Shown here: piece after piece, positions 28,569 to 35,948 of the stretch | Layout of the letters: each line of letters starts with the position of its first letter | How positions within the stretch are numbered: position 1 is the first letter of the stretch | From: Verrucomicrobiaceae bacterium | GTDB taxonomy: Bacteria; Verrucomicrobiota; Verrucomicrobiia; Verrucomicrobiales; Verrucomicrobiaceae | Direction: 5' to 3' | Assembly: GCA_016713035.1 (NCBI GenBank) | Contig: JADJPW010000002.1 | Span: forward strand, 1-64,000 | Length of the DNA: 64,000 nucleotides | Program-made: the position numbers and the translations under genes | Notes under the pieces: model-generated | Seen by the model: the letters and a program-made list of their open reading frames with translations, nothing else | What the model was told of the DNA's origin: nothing | Database searches by the model: none

Positions 28569-28646
28569 CGCCCCTTCATCTTCACATCCTCGGCCAGATT
28601 TCACGAGCGCAGAGAAGAGCGGAAAGTGGGAACCTCAACCGGGGTC

Positions 28647-28905
28647 CGATTTCCTGAGCCGTCTTGGCGAGGGATGGCCGATGCACCTATTACCACACGA
28701 CACAAACGAGCACGGGACGATTTTGCGAGATGCCGGAGAGGCGTAGAGCCGATGCACCTATTACTCCACGCCTCAAAAATCAAGAGGGGGTCCGATTTCG
28801 CGACATCCAAAGCGGCTACACGGCGACTGCATCTATTAGGACAAGATGCGAGGGGGGGCGATTTTTCACCCTTCAGCGGGGGCAGGAAGCAAAGGCACCT
28901 ATTCC
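28647..28905. repeat. Four-copy degenerate repeat with two boxes at fixed 35-bp spacing
   Basis: Box A CGATTT occurs at 28647, 28718, 28793 and 28859. Box B TGCACCTATTA (variants TGCATCTATTA and GGCACCTATTC) begins exactly 35 bp later each time, at 28682, 28753, 28828 and 28894. Units are 71, 75 and 66 bp apart, so only the A-to-B distance is fixed. Sequence between boxes varies. A weaker, imperfect unit may precede at 28596. The array fills the gap between the GYF gene and the res-like site. Confidence 0.65.
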
Positions 28906-28956
28906 AGCCTCTATTTGAAGCACGGTTGCTGCCTCTCTTTGCTCGCATCCCGGCTT

Positions 28957-29071
28957 GAGTGGGCCACAAAAATCATCCGCCCACTTTTGGACAAGGTTGC
29001 GTTGTGTGGCGCACCGGGTTCCACCCGTTCCGACTGGGTCACAAAAATCATTTGATTAAAGTGGCCCACTC
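28957..29071. promoter_or_regulatory. Candidate res-like recombination site of the serine recombinase
   Basis: Directly upstream of the recombinase start: GAGTGGGCCAC (28957-28967) is repeated inverted as GTGGCCCACTC (29061-29071). GGGCCACAAAAATCAT (28961-28976) recurs directly as GGGTCACAAAAATCAT (29036-29051), 75 bp on. Multiple imperfect subsites in front of a resolvase gene are the usual res layout and would also let the protein regulate its own gene. Confidence 0.6.
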
Positions 29072-29087
29072 CGCCAGAATCGCCGCC

Positions 29088-29744
29088 ATGGAAAAAAGGT
29101 CACTGCCAGTTGCTATCCTCGTTCGCGTCTCCACCAACCGCCAAGAGACAGACCGGCAAGTTTCAGAACTCACCGCCTACGCGGCCAAAAAGGGCTATGA
29201 AGTGGTGGAAGTGTGCAAAGAGACGGTTTCCGGCAAATCCGATGAGTCAGACCGCGAAGGGCTTCAACGGGCGCTCTTCCTCGCCCAAAGCGGCGCAGTG
29301 AAGAAAGTTCTGGTTCATGAAGTGTCCCGACTGGCCCGCCGTAGCTCCATTGCTCATCGCTTCGTTGAAGCACTGGAAGAGGCACACGCCTCCCTCTACT
29401 GGCATCAACAGGGCATCGAAACCCTGTTGGAGAACGGGAAGCGGAATCCCGCCGCTGCTATCATGTTCGCTTTGCTGGCCGAAATGGCCCGCAGTGAACG
29501 CGAAACGCTGATAGACCGCATCAATTCAGGCTTGGCGGAAGCACGTCGCAAAGGGAAGACCCTAGGACGCCCAAAAGGCACTTCCATGCAGCCTAAAGAC
29601 CGGGTGGCGAAGCATCGGGACATTCTCCGCCTTCTGAACGCCGGAACATATTCGCTCCGCCAAATCGCCAGCATCACTGGTAAATCCAAGCTCACGGTTC
29701 AACGCGTAAAGGCGGCGCGGAATGAAAAACCGCTGGCGTATTGA
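29088..29744 (+). CDS. Serine recombinase (resolvase/invertase family)
   Basis: 218-aa small serine recombinase. The nucleophile is Ser15 in AILVRVSTNRQETDRQ. The catalytic core continues through SDREGLQRALFLAQSGAVKKVLVHEVSRLARRS, LYWHQQGIETL and MFALLAEMARSERETLIDRI. The long E-helix ends in SGLAEARRKGKTLGRPKG, and a C-terminal Hin-like helix-turn-helix follows (YSLRQIASITGKSKLTVQRVK). Start at 29088 is the ATG just before the conserved first strand. The upstream site suggests multimer or cointegrate resolution, or inversion. All expected active-site residues are present. Confidence 0.9.
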   Translation: MEKRSLPVAILVRVSTNRQETDRQVSELTAYAAKKGYEVVEVCKETVSGKSDESDREGLQRALFLAQSGAVKKVLVHEVSRLARRSSIAHRFVEALEEAHASLYWHQQGIETLLENGKRNPAAAIMFALLAEMARSERETLIDRINSGLAEARRKGKTLGRPKGTSMQPKDRVAKHRDILRLLNAGTYSLRQIASITGKSKLTVQRVKAARNEKPLAY

Positions 29745-29901
29745 GTAAAGTTGAAAGGCTATCAAAGTAGCACGCCCTTAGGCCACACGAAAAGCAGGTG
29801 AGGCCCCACAGCTTCGAATGCCAAGTCAAAAATCTCGTCGCTAATGGATGCTTGTCGTCCTTTCATTGAGGCTTGGAGGAGCAAGTAGCAGAACCTCCAC
29901 T

Positions 29902-30792
29902 CTACGGCTTGCGCTCCCACACCCGCAGATAGTCCACTTCCATTGATGTAGGAAAACCCTTCTCAGTGGCCGCCTGGGGCTGGGGTTTCATCTCCTGACC
30001 CACCCACCCGATGTGCGGATGCCGTAGCCCGAGGGATAGAGTGAGGTTCATCGGCAGATGCCAGTACTGATTCGGCTTCCGGGCAACCTCCATGCCATCG
30101 ATATACCAGACAATATTTTCAGGCGTGACATCGCAGCCATAGACGTGAAAATCCTCACGCGGGTCCCAAGGGGCCGTCCAAGCGTTCTTACAGAGCGCAG
30201 GGTCCGTTCCCGGCCTGACCCAGCGGACCTTCCCGTCTTTGCCTGCAAGTCGCAGATGAAGATTCATGTCGATCTGATTCACAGAGTCGCGCACCTTGGT
30301 TTCGCGATTGAGTTCGTTCATTTGTAGTTCGACGAAATCGATCTCGCAATAGCGCACCTCGCCTGTTGAGGCCTTGCCATCGCTGTAAATCCAGAACGCT
30401 GGACAGGCCCCCGGGAAGAGGCTACAACCTTTGATTCGCGCCTCGTAATAGCCGTAGGTACGCTTCAGCTTCGACCGGAAGATGCCCGACTTGTAAGCCA
30501 GTGGCTGGCCGTTCTTCCGTGTGTGAGGTTCATAGGTCATGCTCAGAACCAGCTTGCCGTCCTTCTGAACCGCGTTTTTCTCATCCCAAGTCCAAGGTCC
30601 CCAGCTCGCAACATTCGTTGTCCACTTCTGAGGATTGACTACTGCTCCATCGAACTCATCGGAGAAAGCGGGCTTTGGCACCCAAAAACCGGTTTGGCCC
30701 AAAGGCGTCACTAGATTGGGTTGAGCCTGTTCAGCATTAACGGTCGCGAGCAGCAGGAGCGTTGTGAGGGAGCAAAGAACGGTTTTCATCAT
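29902..30792 (-). CDS. Secreted GH16 family glycoside hydrolase (agarase/porphyranase-like)
   Basis: Endo-acting polysaccharide hydrolase. Signal peptide after ATG 30792 or 30789 (MKTVLCSLTTLLLLATVNA). The GH16 jelly roll shows AFSDEFDGAVVNPQKWTTN, KSGIFRSKLKRTYGYYEARIKG, the catalytic ExDxxE as CEIDFVELQ, a DFHVYGCDVTPENIVWYIDG strand pair and the end SMEVDYLRVWERKP. About 296 aa, a single domain without binding modules. Likely targets algal galactans or related beta-glucans. It lies inside the tRNA-Ser element, opposite to the other genes, and is best read as metabolic cargo. Confidence 0.88.
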   Translation of the reverse strand: MMKTVLCSLTTLLLLATVNAEQAQPNLVTPLGQTGFWVPKPAFSDEFDGAVVNPQKWTTNVASWGPWTWDEKNAVQKDGKLVLSMTYEPHTRKNGQPLAYKSGIFRSKLKRTYGYYEARIKGCSLFPGACPAFWIYSDGKASTGEVRYCEIDFVELQMNELNRETKVRDSVNQIDMNLHLRLAGKDGKVRWVRPGTDPALCKNAWTAPWDPREDFHVYGCDVTPENIVWYIDGMEVARKPNQYWHLPMNLTLSLGLRHPHIGWVGQEMKPQPQAATEKGFPTSMEVDYLRVWERKP

Positions 30793-31033
30793 TGAAGAAG
30801 GGACACCCATCAAGCGAAGCTATCAACCATTTGGTCGCCTATCCGTCGAGACTGAATCGCTTGAGTCAGCTAGAGAGACGTTTGTTGGACACCGATTAAA
30901 TTTCGACGCGCCCCCGTTATCGTTTGAACCCGGATTCGAAGCTCACTTTGGGGTTGATTCTGTCACCCTCAACTGTCACCCTAGTCCCTGATAGAGCAGA
31001 GCAAATCCTTTGAACATCAACGCTTTCGGTGCT

Positions 31034-31058
31034 GTGGGAATTATTCCCACCCTCTCCG
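31034..31058. repeat. Right attachment site of the tRNA-Ser element
   Basis: GTGGG-N7-CCCAC followed by CCTCTCCG reproduces the T-arm stem and 3' acceptor strand of the tRNA at 23966-23990. The 14-bp core TCCCACCCTCTCCG is identical to 23977-23990. Only the T-loop heptamer differs. No other tRNA parts are present. Confidence 0.75.
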
Positions 31059-31101
31059 CCGCCCGCAGTGGCTAGGATGTCACCAGCGGCAAAGAAAGCC
31101 A

Positions 31102-31560
31102 CTACTCGACGGCGACTTTCACGACCACTTTGAAGACGGTCTCTGGCTGATCCCACTCCACGCAGGGAGCATGCGCATCCTGCGGCCAAAGGATGGCGAA
31201 ATGCCCCGCACTGACATGCAGCGGCGTGGTGTCAGGGGTGAGCTTCCAGAGTGCGGCATCTTTTTCATCGCTGTAGGCCATCATTTCCTCCTGCATGGCG
31301 TCTAGCGGTGCCCAGAGGATGGTCTCACGCCCGCTATGGATGAACTGCACGTCGATGTACTTACGATGCGCCTCAAATTTGGCCTTTTCGAGCGGCTTCG
31401 TCTCGTAGGTCTGCACCAGGGCAAAGCACTGATCGCCATCGAGATCATGCCTACCGAGCTCCTGTGTGCCATCCACGCTACGCAGAAAGGCAAAAGCCTT
31501 CGCAAAGCGTGAATTGAGTTTTTCGTAGCGAGTAGAGTGGGCGAGAGTGTCGAGTACCAT
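31102..31560 (-). CDS. YhcH/YjgK/YiaL family cupin-like protein
   Basis: 152-aa single-domain protein of the family that includes the beta-galactosidase beta subunit and YhcH, a beta-sandwich metal-binding sugar-handling protein. Conserved: DGDQCFALVQTYETKPLEKAKFEAHRKYIDVQFIHSG, then ETILWAPLD, YSDEKDAALW and GHFAILWPQDAHAPCV with His ligands. Start at 31560 (MVLDTLAHSTRYEKLN). Proposed role is in sialic acid or other sugar catabolism; no partner genes are adjacent. It is the first gene to the right of the element. Confidence 0.85.
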   Translation of the reverse strand: MVLDTLAHSTRYEKLNSRFAKAFAFLRSVDGTQELGRHDLDGDQCFALVQTYETKPLEKAKFEAHRKYIDVQFIHSGRETILWAPLDAMQEEMMAYSDEKDAALWKLTPDTTPLHVSAGHFAILWPQDAHAPCVEWDQPETVFKVVVKVAVE

Positions 31561-31659
31561 GGTGCCGCACGTCAAAGGCCGCGTGAATCGGGCGTCAAGA
31601 CGGGTTTTGGCTAGTCGAATAGTTTCATCCGTTTCAAGAACAGGTTCTCGGCGACTCGG

Positions 31660-32814
31660 CTATTTCGAGTCATGCAGCACTTGCCGTTTCAAATCACGCA
31701 GTGAATGCAAATCGCCATCAACCTCGCGGATTCGCCGTGCCCCATCTTTGCGCCTCACTCCAAAGCGCTCTTTGTGCTCATCGAAGAACTCATTCACAAA
31801 GGCTTTGCTCCCAATCACCGCGCCATCCGTGAAATGCCGCACCCGCATGCGCACCAACTCACCCAGCGAGAGCTTCCCCCTCTGCTCCAAAACCTCCTCC
31901 GCCCGCTCCCCACTCACCCCTCGCCGCGCCAAAGCCTTCCCATCCGCCGCCTTCACCTCACGCCCAATCGAAAACAACATCTGCCTATACCCCTCCCGCG
32001 CTCCACTCTTCACCCAATCCGTCTCCGCAGCATCACGCCCCGTCACACGGCATATCCCCCGCTGGCACTCCTTGTTCCCACCCAGCGCCTCCGCATACCC
32101 ACACCACCGGTAATCCTTCGGATCAGTCACCAGCCCACCTCGCACCGGATTGAGGTCAATATACGCCGCCATCGCCAACAGCGGGTTCCCTTTCCCCTCC
32201 ACCAGCACACTACGGTAGCGATCCATCCAAAGCGTTCCCTTCCGCTTGTGCCGCTTGTTATACCACCGCGAAAACCGCTGCTTCACCTCCTTCACAAACA
32301 CCGCCACATCACAAAAACGTCTCTTCAGCAGCCCCAGCCGATGCTGCACCACCGCCTCCGAGCCCCGCTTCCGCAGTTCCGCAAACTCCTCCTGCAACTG
32401 CTCCACGAACACCTTGCTATACAGCACCCGCAGATGCCGCATCAGCCTTTCTTCCCCCTGCGGTCCACCAAACTGCTCGTCCACCCACCTCTTCTGATCC
32501 GGCACCTCCACCAGCGCATGAAAGTGGTTCCCCATCACGCAATACGTCATTAGCCGCACCCCACAGAACTCCGCCAGCCTCCACAGCACCCTACGCAGCG
32601 CCTCCTTCTCCACATCATCCCAAAACACCGCCCCGCCGCAGGTGCGCGACATCACGTGAAAGCAATTCGTCTGCGCCTGAAACCCCTTCACCCTGCGCAG
32701 AGACCTCCCCGCCTGGAGATAAGGCCCCGTCTTGGCATTTACGCCTACAAGTTGCTCTTCGAGCGGCAGGTCTTTAATCGAATCGACAGATTGGGGCTCG
32801 GCAGGAGTGTTCAT
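31660..32814 (-). CDS. REP-associated Y1 transposase (IS200-like fold), copy 1
   Basis: 384-aa HUH-type single-strand nuclease. Begins MNTPAEPQSVDSIKDLPLEEQL. The catalytic HUH is GNHFHALVEVP, preceded by GVRLMTYCVM. The likely nucleophile Tyr is in RWYNKRHKRKGTLWMDRY. YIDLNPVRGGLVTDPKDYRWCGYAEALGG is the typical REP-transposase signature, and a DNA-binding C-terminal region follows (HFTDGAVIGSKAFVNEFF, RFGVRRKDGARR). It is paralogous to the gene at 44858-45895, sharing the LVTDPKDYRWCGYA and FTDGAVIG blocks. The N-terminal 24 codons are duplicated upstream. Confidence 0.88.
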   Translation of the reverse strand: MNTPAEPQSVDSIKDLPLEEQLVGVNAKTGPYLQAGRSLRRVKGFQAQTNCFHVMSRTCGGAVFWDDVEKEALRRVLWRLAEFCGVRLMTYCVMGNHFHALVEVPDQKRWVDEQFGGPQGEERLMRHLRVLYSKVFVEQLQEEFAELRKRGSEAVVQHRLGLLKRRFCDVAVFVKEVKQRFSRWYNKRHKRKGTLWMDRYRSVLVEGKGNPLLAMAAYIDLNPVRGGLVTDPKDYRWCGYAEALGGNKECQRGICRVTGRDAAETDWVKSGAREGYRQMLFSIGREVKAADGKALARRGVSGERAEEVLEQRGKLSLGELVRMRVRHFTDGAVIGSKAFVNEFFDEHKERFGVRRKDGARRIREVDGDLHSLRDLKRQVLHDSK

Positions 32815-33062
32815 GAGGTGGAGAAGTTGGAAGCGGGCAATGCAGACTATAGGGAAAGGTTATCAGCAGCAATAACAATTACAACTTTGAACTTTGAACC
32901 TGGCAACTTATAACAAGTTGCTCTTCGAGCGGTAGGTCTCGGATCGTATCGACGGATAGTGGAGCGGAAGCAGTGTTCATGAGGTAGGAGGGTCGGAGCT
33001 GGGCAATGCAGACTATAGGGCAAGGTTATCAGCGGCAATAACAATTACAACGTTTAACCTGG
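32751..33062. repeat. Tandem duplication carrying a second copy of the transposase start
   Basis: Segments 32751-32927 and 32928-33062 are imperfect direct repeats. Shared blocks include TTGCTCTTCGAGCGG, GTGTTCATGAGGT, GGGCAATGCAGACTATAGGG and ATAACAATTACAAC. On the minus strand the upstream copy still encodes MNTASAPLSVDTIRDLPLEEQL, a variant of the transposase N-terminus. The rest of that second gene is missing. Confidence 0.8.
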
Positions 33063-33155
33063 CTCATTATTCCAGGTGGAACATTTCAGGTGGATCATTT
33101 TTAGACACCGTCGTTGTTGCTCGTCAATTTGTTGCACCTTGGCGTTGTTTCCCTG

Positions 33156-34280
33156 ATGGTGCAGACTATGAGTGGTCAAATCATCCCGTTAAAATGTCCT
33201 TCTTGTGGAAACACACACAGCGAGCAGTTGATTGAACATGCCTTTGGGGCGGAGTTCAAGTGCGAGTCCTGTGGCATGACTTCGGTGCTCGTCATCAACA
33301 AGCAGCTCTATCTTCGTCAGGTGGGCGAGCATGTATGCAGGGCTTGCGGTAGAGTGGCACCAAAAGGAACACGTTTCTGCCAATGCACAAAATCTCTCAT
33401 TCAAAAGTGCCCCACCTGTCGCAAAGAATTTTTTGTTGATGATGCAATTTGCCCTGAATGTGGATGGCGACACGAATTGTCGGCATCTAGCTTGGAGGGG
33501 CAAGAGGCGTTGGCTGCCAGAATCCGGGCATGTTTCGACAAGAGGGACCTAACAGGAGTCCGCGAGGATTTTGACGTTCTATACCGGTCAGCTAAAGAAG
33601 CAGGCCGTATTTCGCCGGATGCCGCACGCATTCTTGCTGATTTTCTCGTGGCCAGAGTTAGCGGAGAACTTGATGAAATGGAAGGTACAGAAAATTGTTT
33701 CCACTCGAACTATTATGGGTGGGTTGATAGAGCTATCCCGCTGCTTCAAAAAGCCATGCCCACATTTCTAACGAATATCACAAAGATACCGAACGAGATG
33801 ATCCAGGCCAACAGTCGGTTGATTGGTGAAGTTATTGGCGTAATTAATGGTCCCGAAAACAAGGATTTGATTGGTCATCTGGAAGCCCTCGCGATGAAAC
33901 TAGACGTTTTGTATGATTCTGGTGTGGGGTTCTCAGTTATAGCGGCTCTCGGTCGTATCGGCCCAGATTCAGCCAGCCTGTTAAAGCGATGGGCAAGAAC
34001 AAGGGTAGATTTTAGACATTGAGGTATATGCATAGAGATCTTAAGTCAGTTCGGTGACGATGGTCTGCGATTTCTTGACCAACTGCTTCAAGATGACACC
34101 ACCTTACATTTGAGTTATTCCTACTTCGAAAAGGCTTTTGCTAACATTGGATCCCGAGCCATACCTGTTTTGCAGAAATACACGGGATGGAAGGGGATGT
34201 TTGGTTTATCACAGTCAACGCGGTACGTGGCTTGCAGTTCTTGGTTAGAAAACATCAAAAAAAATAATCCTGCGCACTGA
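33156..34280 (+). pseudogene. Zinc-ribbon protein with helical C-terminal domain, interrupted by in-frame TGA
   Basis: N-terminal half has several zinc ribbons: LKCPSCGNTH with FKCESCGMTS, VCRACGRVAPKGTRFC, and KCPTCRKEFFVDDAICPECGW. A helical region follows. At 34020-34022 a TGA stops the frame after RTRVDFRH. The same frame then runs on for 85 sense codons (GICIEILSQFGDDGLRFLDQL to NNPAH) to a TGA at 34278, with plausible helices that repeat the HEAT-like pattern seen before the stop. A TGG-to-TGA change (Trp lost) would explain it. Start 33156 or 33168. I do not recognise the family. Low GC and position next to a transposase suggest acquired DNA. Confidence 0.55.
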
Positions 34281-34300
34281 TCGTCAAATCACCGCCTCCA

Positions 34301-34366
34301 CACACCGTCCGCACACCGTCCGCACACCGTCCGCACACCGTCCGCACAGCGTCCGCACAGCGTCGG
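34301..34366. repeat. 11-bp minisatellite, six units
   Basis: Unit CACACCGTCCG repeated four times, then CACAGCGTCCG and CACAGCGTCGG. No spacers, so not CRISPR. On the minus strand it would encode a Cys/Arg-rich repeat, but no supported gene is there. The whole interval 34281-34602 contains nothing else I can assign. Confidence 0.85.
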
Positions 34367-34602
34367 ATGCGCAGCGTGGGTGCCGACGTCGGGGAGGAGG
34401 CGCCAGCAGCGTTCGCATTTGAATAGTAGCCAGGCATATAGTTTCTGTTGTTGCTGTCCAGGGATGAGGCCATGCTGCCCGCAGGCTAAAAATCACTATC
34501 ACCTAGCAAAGGGATCGTCGGACTCTGGGGCTAGCGACTTATCGAACGGTCTAGTGTTCACGACCCCGTCGTTTTTCAAACAGTTCTACGATCGTTTTTG
34601 GC

Positions 34603-35823
34603 TTACTTGGAGAGCGTCATCACGCATTCGAGGTGCTTGGTCTGCGGGAAAAGGTCAAAGGGCTGCACTTTACGGAGCTGGTAGCCGGCCTCGGTGAAGA
34701 TGGCGAGGTCACGCATTTGCGTGGCGGGATTGCAGCTCACATAGACGACGCTTTTCGGGCCGAAGGCGAAGAGCTGATCGAGAAACTCCCGGCTACAGCC
34801 TGCTCGCGGGGGGTCGATGAGCACGACCGTCTCCGCTCCGGCATGGGGCACGGCTTTGAAGACCTCACGGGCATCTGCTGCGATGAAGCGGCAGTTCGTG
34901 ATGCCATTGAGCTGTGCATTGTGTGCAGCCTTCGCCACGGCGGTCTCAGATATCTCGACGCCCACGATTTGCTCGAATGACCGCGCTGCACTGAGGGCAA
35001 AGAGGCCGCTGCCGCAGTAAGCATCGACGAGGAAACGTGCGCCGCTGGCTTTTGCCTCATCGACAGCATGCTGGACGAAGGCGGAAAGGATGAAGGGGTT
35101 GTTCTGAAAAAAGTCACCTGCTTGGAACTCGAACTTCACGCCGGAGACCTCCTCGATGGCGATCTGCTCTGGCAGGGTGAGGACGCCGTTCTTTGCGGCA
35201 CGGATGAGCATCGTCGCGCCGCGCTTATACCCGCTGCCATCTGCGCGGAGTCGCTCGCGGATGCCGGTGAGGGCTGCATTGATCTCTGGCATGGCGATCT
35301 GGCACTGCGGCACATCGACCAGGGAGGTGCGTGTGCCGATGCGCAGAAAGCCAATCTCGCGGATGACGCCGTCCTGCGGCTTCTGGAAGTGCGGCGTGAT
35401 CTTGGACCGATAACCATACTGTACTGGCGAGGCGATGACCGGTAGCACCTCATGCTCGATGCGGGCCATGTGGCGCAGCAGCTCGGTGACTTGGTTTTTT
35501 TTCCAAATGAGCTGCTCGGTGTAATCAAGGTGCTGATACTGGCAGCCGCCGCATTGGCCAAAGAGCGGGCACGGTGGCTGTGTGCGCATGGGAGAGGGCT
35601 CCAGCACCTCCAGGAGATCTGCCTGGCTGTAGTTTTTGTGATTGCGGAAGACGCGGCAGCGCACGCGCTCACCCGGTAGGGTAAAAGGGATGAAAACGAC
35701 CCAGCCATCCACGCGGGCGACGCCGCTGCCCTCATTGGTGAGGTTTTCGATGCGGACCTCTAGCTCCTGGTGGTAGGCGAAGGGGTGTGGCAGGAATTTT
35801 TTGGGGCGCTGGGGCTCTGGCAT
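34603..35823 (-). CDS. RumA/TrmA-type (uracil-5)-methyltransferase
   Basis: SAM-dependent RNA m5U methyltransferase, about 406 aa. N-terminal TRAM domain (LEVRIENLTNEGSGVARVDGWVVFIPFTLPGE). Iron-sulfur Cys cluster CPLFGQCGGCQYQHLDY. Central SRKITPHF-like YRSKITPHFQ. SAM-binding FLVDAYCGSGLFALSAAR and VGVEISE. Catalytic region VLIDPPRAGCSREFL and the nucleophile Cys in VVYVSCNPATQMRDL, ending KHLECVMTLSK. Start at 35823 (MPEPQRPKKF). The cluster motif fits RlmD/RumA-type enzymes that modify 23S rRNA, but tRNA as substrate cannot be excluded. Confidence 0.88.
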   Translation of the reverse strand: MPEPQRPKKFLPHPFAYHQELEVRIENLTNEGSGVARVDGWVVFIPFTLPGERVRCRVFRNHKNYSQADLLEVLEPSPMRTQPPCPLFGQCGGCQYQHLDYTEQLIWKKNQVTELLRHMARIEHEVLPVIASPVQYGYRSKITPHFQKPQDGVIREIGFLRIGTRTSLVDVPQCQIAMPEINAALTGIRERLRADGSGYKRGATMLIRAAKNGVLTLPEQIAIEEVSGVKFEFQAGDFFQNNPFILSAFVQHAVDEAKASGARFLVDAYCGSGLFALSAARSFEQIVGVEISETAVAKAAHNAQLNGITNCRFIAADAREVFKAVPHAGAETVVLIDPPRAGCSREFLDQLFAFGPKSVVYVSCNPATQMRDLAIFTEAGYQLRKVQPFDLFPQTKHLECVMTLSK

Positions 35824-35948
35824 GATCTTGAGTGGCAGGATGCTGAATATACTGTCCGCCGCAAATCTCACTGAAATAGCATTTCCGCATTCGACATTCC
35901 GCCTTATTTCGACATTCGGATTGCTGGATACGCCCGCTCAGGTCCTCT

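Larger units (their letters stand above)
23977..31058 (+). mobile_element. Integrated element at the 3' end of tRNA-Ser(UGA)
   Basis: A 7.1-kb segment starts in the T-arm of tRNA-Ser and ends at a partial copy of the same tRNA 3' end (31034-31058). Immediately inside is a tyrosine integrase reading away from the tRNA, the usual arrangement. Paired TGTCACCC boxes, 13 bp apart, occur near both ends (24058/24071 and 30961/30974) and could be integrase arm sites. Cargo: a possible replication protein, a structured intergenic segment, a GYF-domain protein, a repeat array, a serine recombinase with res-like site, and a GH16 glycosidase. No structural phage, conjugation or defence hallmark genes are recognised. 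Confidence 0.8.

Noticed and set aside
28647..28905. The four-copy array as a CRISPR
   Set aside because: Conserved boxes are only 6 and 11 bp, the variable sequence is within the unit, and no cas gene is near.
33156..34280. Selenocysteine at the in-frame TGA
   Set aside because: No redox motif surrounds the codon and no obvious SECIS-type hairpin follows it; Trp loss is simpler.
34301..34366. The 11-bp repeats as CRISPR or as a coding repeat
   Set aside because: Units are contiguous without spacers, and no start, RBS or neighbouring domain supports a protein.
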